Positions 21,462 through 31,748 of a stretch of DNA of 64,000 nucleotides are shown piece by piece. The DNA comes from Oegoconia quadripuncta. Lineage: Eukaryota > Arthropoda > Insecta > Lepidoptera > Autostichidae. The stretch is from NCBI GenBank assembly GCA_949316235.1, contig OX438757.1, forward strand, positions 17,175,505-17,239,504, in the 5' to 3' direction. The translations under genes and the position numbers were made by a program. Under the pieces are notes generated by a model. The model worked only from the letters and a program-made list of their open reading frames with translations. It ran no database searches and was not told the DNA's origin. Within the stretch, counting starts at the first letter, position 1. The number at the start of each line of letters is the position of its first letter.

Positions 21462-22470
21462 CTCCCTTCAAACTTCAAGCATTTATTTCAACATAAGATA
21501 CATGATATCATTTGTTGAATGTCAATTTAAATCTACTGGAAATAAAATAACATTTATTGTATTTATCTGTCAGTCGGTATGTCCAAGCTACTACCGCTTC
21601 GGAAAGGGAATTCATCTGTGTGAAAAGAAGCGGCGCAAGAAACCCACAGGATCATTGTTGTCCTTTTTTTAAAAAATAAAGTATATAACTAACACAATTT
21701 TATAATTTTGGGGAGCTGGTCGAAGTACACCAAGCGTGTTTGTCATTCAGGTAGTCACAAATTTTATAATAACCCATTTTTGCTAATGTTATTTTGACAT
21801 GATCTTTAAATTTTTTCTCAGTTAGATTAATGATATTCTCCGGTATAAGGTTATAAAAGTGTATACAGTGTCCCACAAATGATGTATTAACTTTGCTTAG
21901 TCTGAACTCTAGTTCTTATATCTCAAATTTAAATTATGCTTGCCACTATTTTTCGGGAACGCAGAAAAATTTTTTCGAACGTACATAATATTTTCGTAAA
22001 TAAACAGTGAAGGGACAGTTAAAATATTAATTTCTTTAAACCTGTCCCGGAGAGAGTCATGTCGACGCAGATTATAAATTGCTCGTATTGCTCTCTTTTG
22101 CAAAATAAAAATATGTTCTATGGCAGCTGCTCGTCCCTAAAGCAAAATACCGTAAGACATAATACTGTGGAAATAACTAAAATAAACCAATGTTGCAGTA
22201 GCCACATCAGTTAGCTGTCTAATCTTCCAGACGGCATATATTTAGCGGAACTCAATCTACTTGCTAAATATTCTAGATGTGGTCCCCACTGAAGCTTGGA
22301 GTCAAGAGTAATTCCCAAAAATACCGTCTTATCTACATATTCTACTTTATCTGCGTCAATCATAATATTGCAATCAATTTTGTTTTTTTAGCATTTAAAA
22401 CCAAGTTATTAGCTGTAAACCAGCGTAAAATTATTCACCTTGCCAAAAACATTGTCTTTTCTGTCAACTC
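21462..22470 (-). mobile_element. CR1-like LINE, 3' part in inverted orientation
   Basis: The complement of the LINE tail seen at 3890-4125 leads into minus-strand reverse transcriptase tail code: MQKRAIRAIYNLRRHDSLRD, then FKEINILTVPSLFIYENIMY, then VRKNFSAFPK (22103-21909). Upstream code up to about 22470 is degenerate. The element is 5'-truncated. Confidence 0.75.
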
Positions 22471-23072
22471 GAACGTGATACGAGATATGAGATATCGGTC
22501 AGATCATTTCGAAGTTTTCGCATTTTTGTAAAATGAAAAATAAAAACTAACATAGGTTAAGGGTAAATTGTTACTAACAAAATATGGACCCAAAGTCTGA
22601 AATAAAGAAGTTTTATTTTTATTTATTATTTTTATTATTAAACGGTTTTCTAAATTTTAATATTTTTTATATTTAAGATTAAACCCGGCGATACGTTCTT
22701 AGCCAAGTTTGATGGAAATCGCTTAAACCGTTTCAAAGATATTTAGCTTTTAACACTATCTACGTGCGTGATGCTAGAATATGCATGCAGATTGAATACA
22801 TGATTCCTAAATTTCTTATGAAACCTTATAAACTGCATTCTGGCGAATAAAGAATTTCTTTCTTTCTATGGGGTTCATATGTGAATGAATTTATATTTTG
22901 AAATTTTTTGTAACCAAACGAGGCAATATATGATATGATACGGTATCCTGCTGCTGTACACCCTTTACTGTTATGATGAATGCTGTGCTGATGAGGATGA
23001 CGATTAAAACATGCTGAAGTATGACTGGTTTATTGGTACTAGTACATACAATGCTAATGCTAAGTAGGTTTT
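22471..23072. other. Intron, no gene seen
   Basis: AT-rich. A block around 22620-22760 (AAACCCGGCGATACGTTCTT, then TTTGATGGAAATCGC) has a diverged relative near 34370-34430, so it is a minor dispersed repeat. Confidence 0.4.
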
Positions 23073-23240
23073 TTTTTTTTATAAGAGAGGGCGGCAAACG
23101 AGCATGCGGGTCACCTGATGGAAAGCAATCACCGCCGCCCATGGACACCCGCTACACCAAAAGGGTCACAGATGTGTTGCCGGCCTTTGAAGGAAGGTGT
23201 AGGCTCGTAGGTCGGTGCGTCACCCTCGACCGTGTCTGAA
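23073..23240 (+). repeat. Dispersed repeat E, copy 2
   Basis: The T-run followed by GAGGGCGGCAAACGAGCATG and TTGCCGGCCTTTGAAGGAAG matches 2262-2500. It is the 3' end of the element in minus orientation. Confidence 0.7.
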
Positions 23241-23519
23241 AAGTGTTTCAATTTAAAAACATAAATAATATAATTTAAAGGAAAAAGGTGCTGTCGCAGC
23301 AGCGCGCGAAATGTGCGATTGTAAACCGTACAAACAGTGGGAATCAGCTATTTTGATTATGTCAAAAAACTGTGCTTCAAAGAAAAAATTACAGTTTAAG
23401 AGCTATTCAATATTTTAAGTGAGCGTTATGGCGTAACGTTCTGCTGGTATCCTCATTCTCGAAAAAGTGCGGCCTACAAAAATCCATCATCAGCGCTGCC
23501 CCTTTACAGATTGAGTTCG

Positions 23520-23660
23520 CGTCTCATACTATTTTTTTTGATACTGTTTTAATATGCAACAGATTCTCAAGCTTCAACTTAGGTCATCTCAATCTAGAGC
23601 ACGGTTTATTGATAAGGGTGTTAGATTGCGATATTTTAAAGCACTGCAAACAGTTTTGTG
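23520..23660. mobile_element. Fragment of the CCCGTATTAATAA family of TIR elements
   Basis: TACTGTTTTAATATGCAACA and CACGGTTTATTGATAAGGGT match parts of elements at 37508-37600, 40141-40480 and 53521-53690. Only part of the element is kept. Confidence 0.5.
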
Positions 23661-23766
23661 CTGCCCAGGTTACCTGTAATCTTTAAAACATATTTTTTAT
23701 AATCGTGAATTCTGGAAATTAGCTTTTTGGATTCTCGATTTCTCGTTTTTTTTTCATTTATTCTAT

Positions 23767-23993
23767 ACTAGCTTTCTGCCCGCGACCCGCCTGCGCCGAA
23801 AACTTTGTTTATTTTGTTTATCCCGCGGGAACTCACTTTATCGGGGTAAAAACTACTATGTCTTAATCCATGGTATATTCTATCTATACCTATACCAAAT
23901 TTCATACAAATCCGTTCATCCGTTTCACCGTGATTGAGCAATGAACAAATAAGTAAACATCCAAACTTTCGACTTTATAATATTAGATTTAAA
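23767..23993 (-). mobile_element. Helitron-like short element, inverted
   Basis: Begins ACTAGCTTTCTGCCCGCGAC and ends TTTATAATATTAGA, the reverse complement of the 2741-3225 family, with ATCCGTTCATCCGTTTCACC inside. Confidence 0.65.
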
Positions 23994-23997
23994 AATA

Positions 23998-24276
23998 ATA
24001 ATAATAAAATAAACAATAAATATCCTTGACATACACACAGCGCTATCTAGTTCCATAGTAAGCAACTATAGGCTTGTGTTGTGGATACCAGATGGTTGAT
24101 ATGCTACATACATACATATTTTTTGTAAATAAATACTTATTATAAATGAAAACATCCATAACTCGGGTGCACATGTCGGTATCCATCACACAAACATATG
24201 CCCCTAGCGGGATTCGAACCCGCAACCTTTTGGTATAGCGGTCAGAGTTGCTAACCATTACACCAAACAGGTCGTA
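23998..24276 (-). mobile_element. SINE-A, inverted copy
   Basis: Full-length inverted copy. It runs from the tail (AATATCCTTGACATACACAC) to the tRNA-like head (GGGATTCGAACCCGCAACC, then ACACCAAACAGG). Confidence 0.85.
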
Positions 24277-24499
24277 TACATAACGTCACCGACCGTAATT
24301 ATCTTAATTTATCCAATGAGGGCGCCACTGGACCGAATAAACCCTCTTAATGATATATAACCCTTGGCCCGCTCACGACCATCATACTTCTTAATTTGAC
24401 AGATTTCTTAAATTACATTTTACTGATTTCGTGGGCGGGACACATTGCTCGTTAGAACCGACGGCCGTTGGCGCGGGGCTCGAATGACGCAGCGTCCCC

Positions 24500-24760
24500 C
24501 CCGAGCCAGATAGATAAAACATTTATTCACCGCACGGTACATACATCCAAAATTGAAGAAAACAAACCGTAAAGTCTGTGTAATTAACACAATACAATTA
24601 ATAAATAAATTAAAACAATTCACTGATGTACACCAAGCAACATTTACTTACCGATGGGCTGTACCTACTGTGCACTGAAAGGGCTCTGACTCAGTATAAT
24701 GCTGCAGTATAGACAGTGGATCATACCACAGCGTTAATAATTCTGCCAGTACCGCCTACT
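24500..24760. repeat. Dispersed repeat, copy 1 of 2
   Basis: A segment with ACATTTATTCACCGCACGGT and TTACTTACCGATGGGCTGTA, then GCTGCAGTATAGACAG, recurs diverged at 45170-45400. The T-rich start suggests the tail of a retroelement in minus orientation. Confidence 0.5.
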
Positions 24761-24825
24761 GAAAAACGCACGCAACATTTCTGTAGCGAAACCAATACAT
24801 TTATTTTACCATTATTAAATAAATA

Positions 24826-25026
24826 AATATTTCGGACACTTACACCAATCATCTAGTCCCAAACTAAGCAAAGCTTGTACTATGGCTACTAGATAACGGA
24901 TAAACATCCATGACTAGGAATAAATGTTCATATTCATCACACAAACATTTACCCGTCGCGGGATTCGAACCCGCAACCGTTGGTTTCGCTGCCAAGGCCG
25001 CTATCCTCTACACCAATCGGTCGTCA
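24826..25026 (-). mobile_element. SINE-B, inverted copy
   Basis: Contains ATTTCGGACACTTACACCAA, the B-box complement GGATTCGAACCCGCAACCG and ACACCAATCGGTCGTC. It ends about 50 bp before the regular exon at 25081. Confidence 0.85.
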
Positions 25027-25080
25027 AAATTATTATACCAATATAATAGTTTAATGTTGTGTATTATTTTGTTTATTCAG

Positions 25081-25209
25081 TGCAGAAACAAAACGTACCG
25101 GCCCAGGACGTGATGCTAGTCGACGATTTGCACAAGAAATACGGCGGCTTCTTCGGGTGCACGAAGGTGGTCAACTCAGTCAAAGGCATCAGCTTCTCCG
25201 TCAAAAAAG
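25081..25209 (+). CDS. ABCA-type transporter, visible exon 5 (start of nucleotide-binding domain)
   Basis: The exon lies between TTTATTCAG and GTGGGTACT, phase 1-1, 129 nt. It encodes QKQNVPAQDVMLVDDLHKKY, then GGFFGCTKVVNSVKGISFSV, then KK. This is the first beta-strand pair of the second nucleotide-binding domain; the Tyr of HKKYG is where the A-loop aromatic that stacks on the adenine of ATP lies. The next exon starts with Gly and Walker A. Compared with its three intronic look-alikes it has a longer loop (GGFFGCTK) and a stronger donor, so I take it as the default exon. Confidence 0.85.
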
Positions 25210-25578
25210 GTGGGTACTCATTGACCGTTGGGCCGCATAGATCAGATAATTTTCTAAATCAAATCAAAAAATATTTATTTCGTAGGATAAAAATTATCAC
25301 TTGAAAACGTCACATTTTTTATCTTATTATTAAAGTTTATGACATTATTTGCTCATTCACAAAACTGATTCCCCAGAGAAGAACGAGCAAGAAACTCAAG
25401 GGTTGCTCTTTCAAATAAGTTTGGGTTACAATTAGATTATATTGTATAATTAGACTGAATATCGCCGAGCAGTTTATGTCCATGCTTGCTTATCATCTAT
25501 CTAGATGACTATCTAGTCAGAAATTTACCTATTAATACTTAACTGATCTATTGTTCAAACGTCCTACAACTATTCGCG

Positions 25579-25581
<3 letters not shown>

Positions 25582-25635
<54 letters not shown>
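25582..25635. repeat. (TA)n microsatellite
   Basis: About 27 TA units in the intron before the Walker A exon. Confidence 0.97.
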
Positions 25636-25638
<3 letters not shown>

Positions 25639-25773
25639 TATTTCATTTATCCCCTCCCATACGGTATGCAACACGGTGTATACAATTGTTCTGATAGCTA
25701 CGTTTGTGTGCTCCATCTCAACTTTCCACCCAGTACCATGGACTGTTCTGAAATATTGGTATTAACAATCCAG

Positions 25774-25907
25774 GTGAATGCTTCGGCGTGCTCGGTGTGA
25801 ACGGCGCTGGTAAATCTACGACCTTCAAGATGATCGTGGGCGAAGTGAGGCCCTCGCTCGGCAGGATCATGGCCAACGGACATATGCTCGACAAGCAACG
25901 CATGCCG
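25774..25907 (+). CDS. ABCA-type transporter, visible exon 6 (Walker A)
   Basis: The exon lies between AATCCAG and GTAACG, enters in phase 2 and leaves in phase 0. It encodes [20 protein letters not shown], then [29 protein letters not shown] is a perfect Walker A (P-loop) that binds the ATP phosphates. The [13 protein letters not shown](S/T)TTFKM context is diagnostic of the second nucleotide-binding domain of ABCA transporters, which identifies this as the C-terminal half of a full transporter. Confidence 0.93.
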
Positions 25908-26122
25908 GTAACGTTCACTCACTTATACCTCGTTCATTCGCTTCACACCTCGTTCATTCACTTCACATCTCGTTCTTTCACTTCATACCTCCTTCATTCA
26001 TCACACAGAAAAATATAGGAATAAGTTATTATTTTGTAGTTGTCATTTTTCTCATTTAATAGCAAATTTTATAATTCTGCCTACCCTGTGACAAAACGCT
26101 GTGCACGTCACTGGCTACTATA

Positions 26123-26561
26123 CAGGGTGTCCCAGAAATAGTGAATCAAACTGCTATGGGAGGTAGCTTGACTAATGTCCTATACATAAAAAATATGAAA
26201 ATAAAACGCACATGACCATAAAAAAAACGGGATGGCTCTAATTATTGCGTTTTGGGTTTCTTTGTACATTTTCCCTACCAATATTAATTGTTAGAGGTTG
26301 CTTCGACAGATTGAAATCTCTTCAATGAGTTTGCGACACCTTAAGCAAAATTTTTAAGAAGATGCAGATTGTGCATACGAATGCACGAGTGCACGGGAGG
26401 AAGTCAGTTTTACCACCTTTTGTAGGGATTGCGATTGTTTTAATTATTAATAATTTTTAATTGTAATTGTTAATTAAAGTTCATTTAAATCACTAATGTC
26501 ATATAATATTAGTCAAGCTAGCTCCCATAGCAGTTTGATTCACTATTTCTGGGACACCCTG
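26123..26561. mobile_element. Tc1/mariner-type MITE with TA target duplication
   Basis: Terminal inverted repeats of about 57 bp start CAGGGTGTCCCAGAAATAGT and are flanked by TA on both sides (26121-26122 and 26562-26563). It is 439 bp and non-coding. The right end lies 24 bp before the first base of the next transporter exon, so the intron's branch-point region falls in or at the edge of the MITE. Confidence 0.92.
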
Positions 26562-26585
26562 TATATACGTCTCTGCTTGGAACAG

Positions 26586-26733
26586 TACCTCTACTCGTTG
26601 GCGTACTGCCCACAATTTGGCGGGCTGGACGACTTCATGACGGGAGCGCAGAACCTCCGGTTCGTGCTCACCATGCATGGACTCAGCGAACGCGACATGG
26701 AGGCTGAGGTCGCCACGTGGATAGACGTCGTTG
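26586..26733 (+). CDS. ABCA-type transporter, visible exon 7 (Q-loop)
   Basis: The exon lies between TTGGAACAG and GTACGT, enters in phase 0 and leaves in phase 1. It encodes YLYSLAYCPQFGGLDDFMTG, then AQNLRFVLTMHGLSERDMEA. The CPQF segment is the Q-loop, whose Gln contacts the metal and couples ATP binding to the membrane domain. The region up to WIDVVG is the start of the helical subdomain. The acceptor follows the end of a MITE almost directly. Confidence 0.92.
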
Positions 26734-26754
26734 GTACGTCCGACTCCATACTTT

Positions 26755-27215
26755 TAACGACCTGTTCGGTGTAGTGGTCAGAAACTGTCTGCTATACCAA
26801 AAGGTCGCGGGTTCGATACTCGCTAGGGGCATATGTTTGTTTATTTATTTATTTTATTTTATTGGGGAAACCAACAAACAAATTATCACTTAAACTAAAA
26901 ATCTGAAAGCCAATTAGAGGTTTCCACTGATAGAAACTACTTAAATTTAATAAAAAATAAAAACTATACATTGCAATCAGAGAACGGTTGGAAAATTAAT
27001 GTAATTATAAACAATCTATAGATAGGATATCCTTGTATCTTTGTATGATGAATACACACATGTGTTCCCGAGTTATGGATGATTTTTGTTTACATATATG
27101 TATTTATTTACCAAAAAAAAATTGTGTACGTTATCAATCATCTGGTATCCATAATAGAAGTCTAGTTTCTTAGTGTGGAACTAGATAGCGCTGTGTGTAC
27201 GTGCAAATATATTGT
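26755..27215 (+). mobile_element. SINE-A with an internal insertion of about 210 bp
   Basis: The head (TTCGGTGTAGTGGTCAGAAA, then GGTTCGATACTCGC) ends with CATATGTTTG near 26838. The SINE body resumes near 27048 with TGTATGATGAATACACACAT. Between them lies an AT-rich block beginning TTATTTATTTATTTTATTTT. The start lies about 20 bp after a transporter donor. Confidence 0.75.
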
Positions 27216-27883
27216 TATGTACCTATAGATTTCACATTGGAGGCGTTCGTGGCGCAGTTGCAAGCATTCGCTATTCGTTTTCGATTAGCGAAGTTAACAG
27301 TGGCATGGTCACTTTTCGGATGAGTGACCACTAGTGGCATTTTAATACGAGTGTTTCCGTACTTTGGAGGGCATGTTTAATAGTCCAAGATCGACTATTC
27401 AACGTGCTCTTCGAAGCATGGAAACATTGTCGAATTCAATTGATAGTGACCTACAGGGGCAGCTTGAAAAACATTGACTGTAACTACTAATCTAATATAA
27501 AATTTTTTTGTTAAAATGGACGATTTTCTGATCACTTAGTAATAGGTCAGAATAGATGGCGCTGACAGACGGGGCCTCGTAGTTTTTACATTTTAATTTA
27601 ATTTCTTCATTGTAAAAAAAATTATAGCGATTGGAAAGTCGTCCATTCTTTCTTTGGTGGCAGCAACTATTCTGCTGCCCCCAGCAGGATGTTCCCCCCG
27701 GACTGAAAATCAAGAACACTGCTGAATACCTACCCATTCATCACAATACTGCAATTCCCGATTCTCATACACGAGATGAGCTTGTTTTATAAATACCTTT
27801 CATTTATTTATTAGTCTGGCGTAAATCCACGGCACCGTGGTGGATTGTTTTTGCTCACTAAACACAGTCCGCGTCTAACTTCT
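27216..27883. other. Intron, no feature seen
   Basis: No exon or known repeat recognised. The open stretches lack splice sites in phase with the transporter. Confidence 0.4.
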
Positions 27884-28135
27884 CAACGACTGTTTGGTGT
27901 AGTGGTTAGAAATTCTGACCGCTATACCAAAACGTCGCGGGTTCAAATCCCGGTAGGGGCATATGTTTGTATGATGAATACAGACATGTGTTCCCGAGTT
28001 ATGGATGTTTTTCATTTATATATGTATTTATTTGCAAAAATAAAAAATATATTTTTGTAGTTTATCAACCATCTGGTAGCCATAGTTGATTACTGTGGAA
28101 CTAGATGGCGCTGTGTGTATATACAAAGATAGATA
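27884..28135 (+). mobile_element. SINE-A
   Basis: TTTGGTGTAGTGGTTAGAAA, then GGTTCAAATCCCG and the end CTAGATGGCGCTGTGTGT. A tail-only fragment of the same family follows at about 28250-28340. Confidence 0.85.
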
Positions 28136-28408
28136 AAATAAAAACTCATCGACAGCCTATAGACTCCTACCCCGCGTCCCCCATATCTCAGTAAATTGAC
28201 AGAAATAAGAATTCCAATCTTAAAAAATATCAGTATGAATTCACCATAGTAAAGAACACGAGCATCCATAACACAAGCCTCCTGATGCTCACTGTGGACC
28301 TAGATTGCGCTGTGTGTATGTACAAAGATATTTATTATTGACTGAGGCTTCAGGGCCGTGAGGTGGGGAGAAGAGTGTGAGTGAGGTGTACGTTTGGGTG
28401 GGCGGCAG

Positions 28409-28619
28409 GCATGGAGCAGCACCAGCACAAGCGCGTGTCGGGGCTGAGCGGCGGCTGCGCGCGGCGCATGGCGGCGGCGCTGGCCATGAGCCTGGGCGCG
28501 CCGCTCACGCTGCTGGACGAGCCCACGGCCGGCGTGGACGTGGCCGCGCGCCGCAGGGTGTGGCGCGCCCTGAGGCACGCCCAGCGGCAGCAGCGCGCCG
28601 TCATCATCACCTCGCACAG
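28409..28619 (+). CDS. ABCA-type transporter, visible exon 8 (signature, Walker B, D- and H-loops)
   Basis: The exon lies between GGGCGGCAG and GTGGGT, entering in phase 2 and leaving in phase 2. It encodes MEQHQHKRVSGLSGGCARRM, AAALAMSLGAPLTLLDEPTA and GVDVAARRRVWRALRHAQRQ, then AVIITSH. Visible are the LSGG signature, Walker B with catalytic Glu (TLLDE), D-loop (AGVD) and H-loop His. All ATPase residues are intact. ABCA second domains usually have YSGG, so the consensus LSGG is noted. The exon is very GC-rich in an AT-rich setting, and its 3' two thirds are repeated directly downstream. Confidence 0.92.
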
Positions 28620-28983
28620 GTGGGTCCGGCGCTGGCCATGAGCCTGGGCGCGCCGCTCACGCTGCTGGACGAGCCCACGGCCGGCGTGGACGTGGCCGCG
28701 CGCCGCAGGGTGTGGCGCGCCCTGAGGCACGCCCAGCGGCAGCAGCGCGCCGTCATCATCACCTCGCACAGGTGGGTCCGGCGCTGGCCATGAGCCTGGG
28801 CGCGCCGCTCACGCTGCTGGACGAGCCCACGGCCGGCGTGGACGTGGCCGCGCGCCGCAGGGTGTGCCGCCCCCTGAGGCACGCCCAGCGGCAGCAGCGC
28901 GCCGTCATCATCACCTCGCACAGGTGGGTCCGGCGCTGGCCATGAGCCTGGGCGCGCCGCTCACGCTGCTGGACGAGCCCACG
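28476..28983 (+). repeat. 152-bp tandem repeat made from the Walker B exon
   Basis: The unit starts GGCGCTGGCCATGAG at about 28476, 28628, 28780 and 28932. It covers the Walker B to H-loop part of the exon plus the donor GTGGGTCC. Copies 1 and 2 look identical; copy 3 has a few changes (GTGTGCCGCCCC for GTGTGGCGCGCC). Copy 4 stops after GAGCCCACG. The unit length is not a multiple of three, so only the first donor keeps the frame (extra 152 or 304 nt would shift it). The copies have no acceptor before them. It is a recent local duplication or an assembly error. Confidence 0.93.
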
Positions 28984-29720
28984 TACCCCGGGCAGCTTAT
29001 ATCAATCACGAGACTTTTTTTTGCTTAAATATTGCTTGTTTCCAAACAAAATACTACGAAGTATCCTTCAGTTTAGCAAAATATTTTTCGTAAAATTTTA
29101 CTTCCCAAAAAACTTATCGCATTAGTTTCATTTCTCAAAAGAATCTTTAGCAAATTTACATTTCGCATTTTAATCACTTGGTCAAATATTAACTTGGCAA
29201 CTTTTTACTTGCTCAAGTTTTATTAAGTCAAATATACATTAAGCAAATGCTTTATTTTGTAAAGAATTATATTCCAAAAATAAGATCGTTCCAATTTTCA
29301 TTTTAATATGGGTGATAAATTGTAAAAATATGAAATGTCTGATATAAATCATTATTGTTATAATTATTACCTACACAATCAGAATAAACAAGTACAATAG
29401 TTAAGTACAATGTCACGTAGGCTAGATTAGAACTGCTAGAAAAATGGGTTAGGTTAGAACTGTGACCCCAACTGTGACAAAATGTGTATTAATTTGGATA
29501 ATAATATAATTTTGGGAAGATTTTATGCCAAACCATATTTGACTACATAATACTTGGTAAAATGAAACATTGCCATGTAATTATATGTTAAACAATAAAT
29601 AGTATTGCTAACTGTAAAATTGCGAAAAGTTGTTTTGCCAAATGAAAATTTGGGAAACATACTTTGGCATGTGATATTTTGGGAAACGTTTTTTGCCCAA
29701 AAATTAGTAATCCAGTATTA
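28984..29720. repeat. Irregular short-period repeat, unknown element
   Basis: A run of about 30-bp loosely similar phrases built from GCAAAATATTTTTCGT-, TTACTTCCCAAAA- and TTTGGGAAAC-like pieces (TTGCCAAATGAAAATTTGGG near 29635). It starts right after the 152-bp repeats and fades near 29720. No coding sequence is seen. Confidence 0.45.
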
Positions 29721-30440
29721 ATACGTAATCTGACGCGTCACACGTCAAAGCCTAAACTTGGCTAATACTTTTTGTATGTAAACGGAGTACGCTATCCTTA
29801 TGTTCGGTCTGCCACTATTTTTCTTAGCGAGACAAAAACATAAACATTTTGAGACCCAACATATGGACACGCGCACTATTGTAATGGTATTGTTTTTCGA
29901 TTGTATGTATTAATGATGTAAAGAATATCCGCATTTGCAATCGCGAATATTCGATTATTTCTTGATATTCGCATCCCCATTCGCAAATATTATTCTAAAT
30001 TAGTTATTAATATTATTTTCGAAAAATTATTAATTTACTCGTGTTAACAAGTAACTAATCACACTGTAATCTCAAAATTCACTGTTCCTTTTTGCGAGCT
30101 GTCGAATACTGTTGATAGGTAAACAAAACAATCGACTTTGTTCCAATTTTCGAATCAACAGTCAGACCTGCTTTCACAATGACAAGGACAGACTTCGCTA
30201 TCGCTATAGCTTTGAATCAGAGGGCAGAGCCCCAGCTCAGTTATAAATGGCGCTAGATTTAAAAACTGAACAGTCGCATTCGCAGATATCAGCGTGCCTC
30301 ATTGTTATTCATTACATTATTAGTATGTATATAAGTATGTCCGTTCCTTTGGCCCATCCTGTAGCCTGCGCGGCTTGACGGATTTTAATAAATGAAGTGT
30401 CGTTGGATTCTTCATAATTCCGGGAGTGTTTTTGGATATA
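29721..30440. other. Intron, no feature seen
   Basis: AT-rich sequence without recognised exons or repeat families. Confidence 0.4.
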
Positions 30441-31303
30441 CAGGGTGTAATCGTTAAGTGTGCACAGGCGATTATTCCGTAACTATTATAGATATCAAAA
30501 GACTTTAAACTGATATCGAAAATACTTTACCTAATGAGTAAAATGACATTAATAACTTTTTAAAATAAAACGAGAAATATCCAAAAAAATTACATTAAAC
30601 ACTCCCATACATTTAGCATGAGATAGTAGAGATTTTAGTTTCCTTATTTTAAGTGGAATAGTATCAACTCATTTTACCCTTATCATTTTATAAATACGTA
30701 TTATGATAGTGATGAATTTCAAGTAGATACACGTGTAGGTTAATTATCTTACCACTTCAAATTAATAATAAACCTTGTTTCAATATCGCATTGATTTGAA
30801 CTGGCTGAAAAGCAACATACTAAATAAAAACAAAAAAAAAGATACTATTTGGTGTTCGTTCTAAATTCAAATTCTTTATCGCGGATTCTCGTTGCATTTA
30901 TTAATTAAAAAATGGCATATTCCAATACAGAAAAAAGGGACGTGTTAAAAATGTACTACGAACATGATTGTAACAATAGGGCAGCCATTATTGCCTACAG
31001 AAGAGAGTACCCAGATAGAGAAGTTCCTTCTGGTACGTATTTACGTTAGCTGGATCATTGTATTGCACAACGAGGACGTCACTTCGAACATCTGCTTTGA
31101 ATAGGTACAAAATTTTGTACTTACTAAGAAATAAAATGTATGGGAGTGTTTAATATATATATTTTTTATATTTCTCGTTTTATTTTTAAAAAGTTATTAA
31201 TGTCATTTTACTCATTAGGTAAAGTACTATCGATATCAGTTTAAAGTCTTTTGATATCTAGTTACGAAATAATCGCCTGTGCACACTTAACGATTACACC
31301 CTG
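30441..31303 (+). mobile_element. Tc1/mariner-type element, internally deleted
   Basis: An 863-bp element flanked by TA, with inverted repeats of about 175 bp starting CAGGGTGTAATCGTTAAGTG. Inside, the 45-codon frame 30912-31049 begins MAYSNTEKRDVLKMYYEHDC and reads like the helix-turn-helix start (DUF4817 type) of insect mariner-like transposases. In another frame, CIAQRGRHFEHLL followed by a stop at 31098-31100 resembles the C-terminal end of such enzymes. The catalytic core is missing, so this is a deletion derivative that kept both ends of its gene. Confidence 0.85.
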
Positions 31304-31357
31304 TATATTTTGTGATATAAATATGGCCGTCAGCCACTATTTTCGTCGCATTATTAT

Positions 31358-31605
31358 ACGACCTGTTTGGTGTAGTGGTTAGCAACTCTGACCAATATAC
31401 CAAAAGGTTGCGGGTTCGAATCCCGCTAGGGGCATATTGTTTGTGTGATGAATACGGATATGTGTACCCGAGTTATGGATGTTTTCATTTATTTACGAAA
31501 AAAAAGGAGTATATCAACCATCTGGTATCCACAACACAAGCCTATAGTTGCTCTCTGTGGAACTAGATGGCGCTGTGTGTATGTCTAAGGATATTTATTA
31601 TTATT
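31358..31605 (+). mobile_element. SINE-A
   Basis: CCTGTTTGGTGTAGTGGTTA, GGTTCGAATCCCGC and CTAGATGGCGCTGTGTGT, ending in ATT repeats. Head and body are nearly intact. Confidence 0.88.
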
Positions 31606-31748
31606 ATTAATTATGTACGTTTGAACATCGATGCGCTCATTCCCTGTCACGTGTACATCTCTCATCATCATCATCTAGCAGGCGGGTTGTCTAGCTTGTA
31701 TTAGGTCTGTGATGAGAGACTGATTCGGTTGTGGTTGTGGTGGCATAG

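Noticed and set aside
28628..28983. Extra Walker B exons forming further ATPase domains
   Set aside because: The copies lack an acceptor and the LSGG part, and the 152-bp period breaks the frame.
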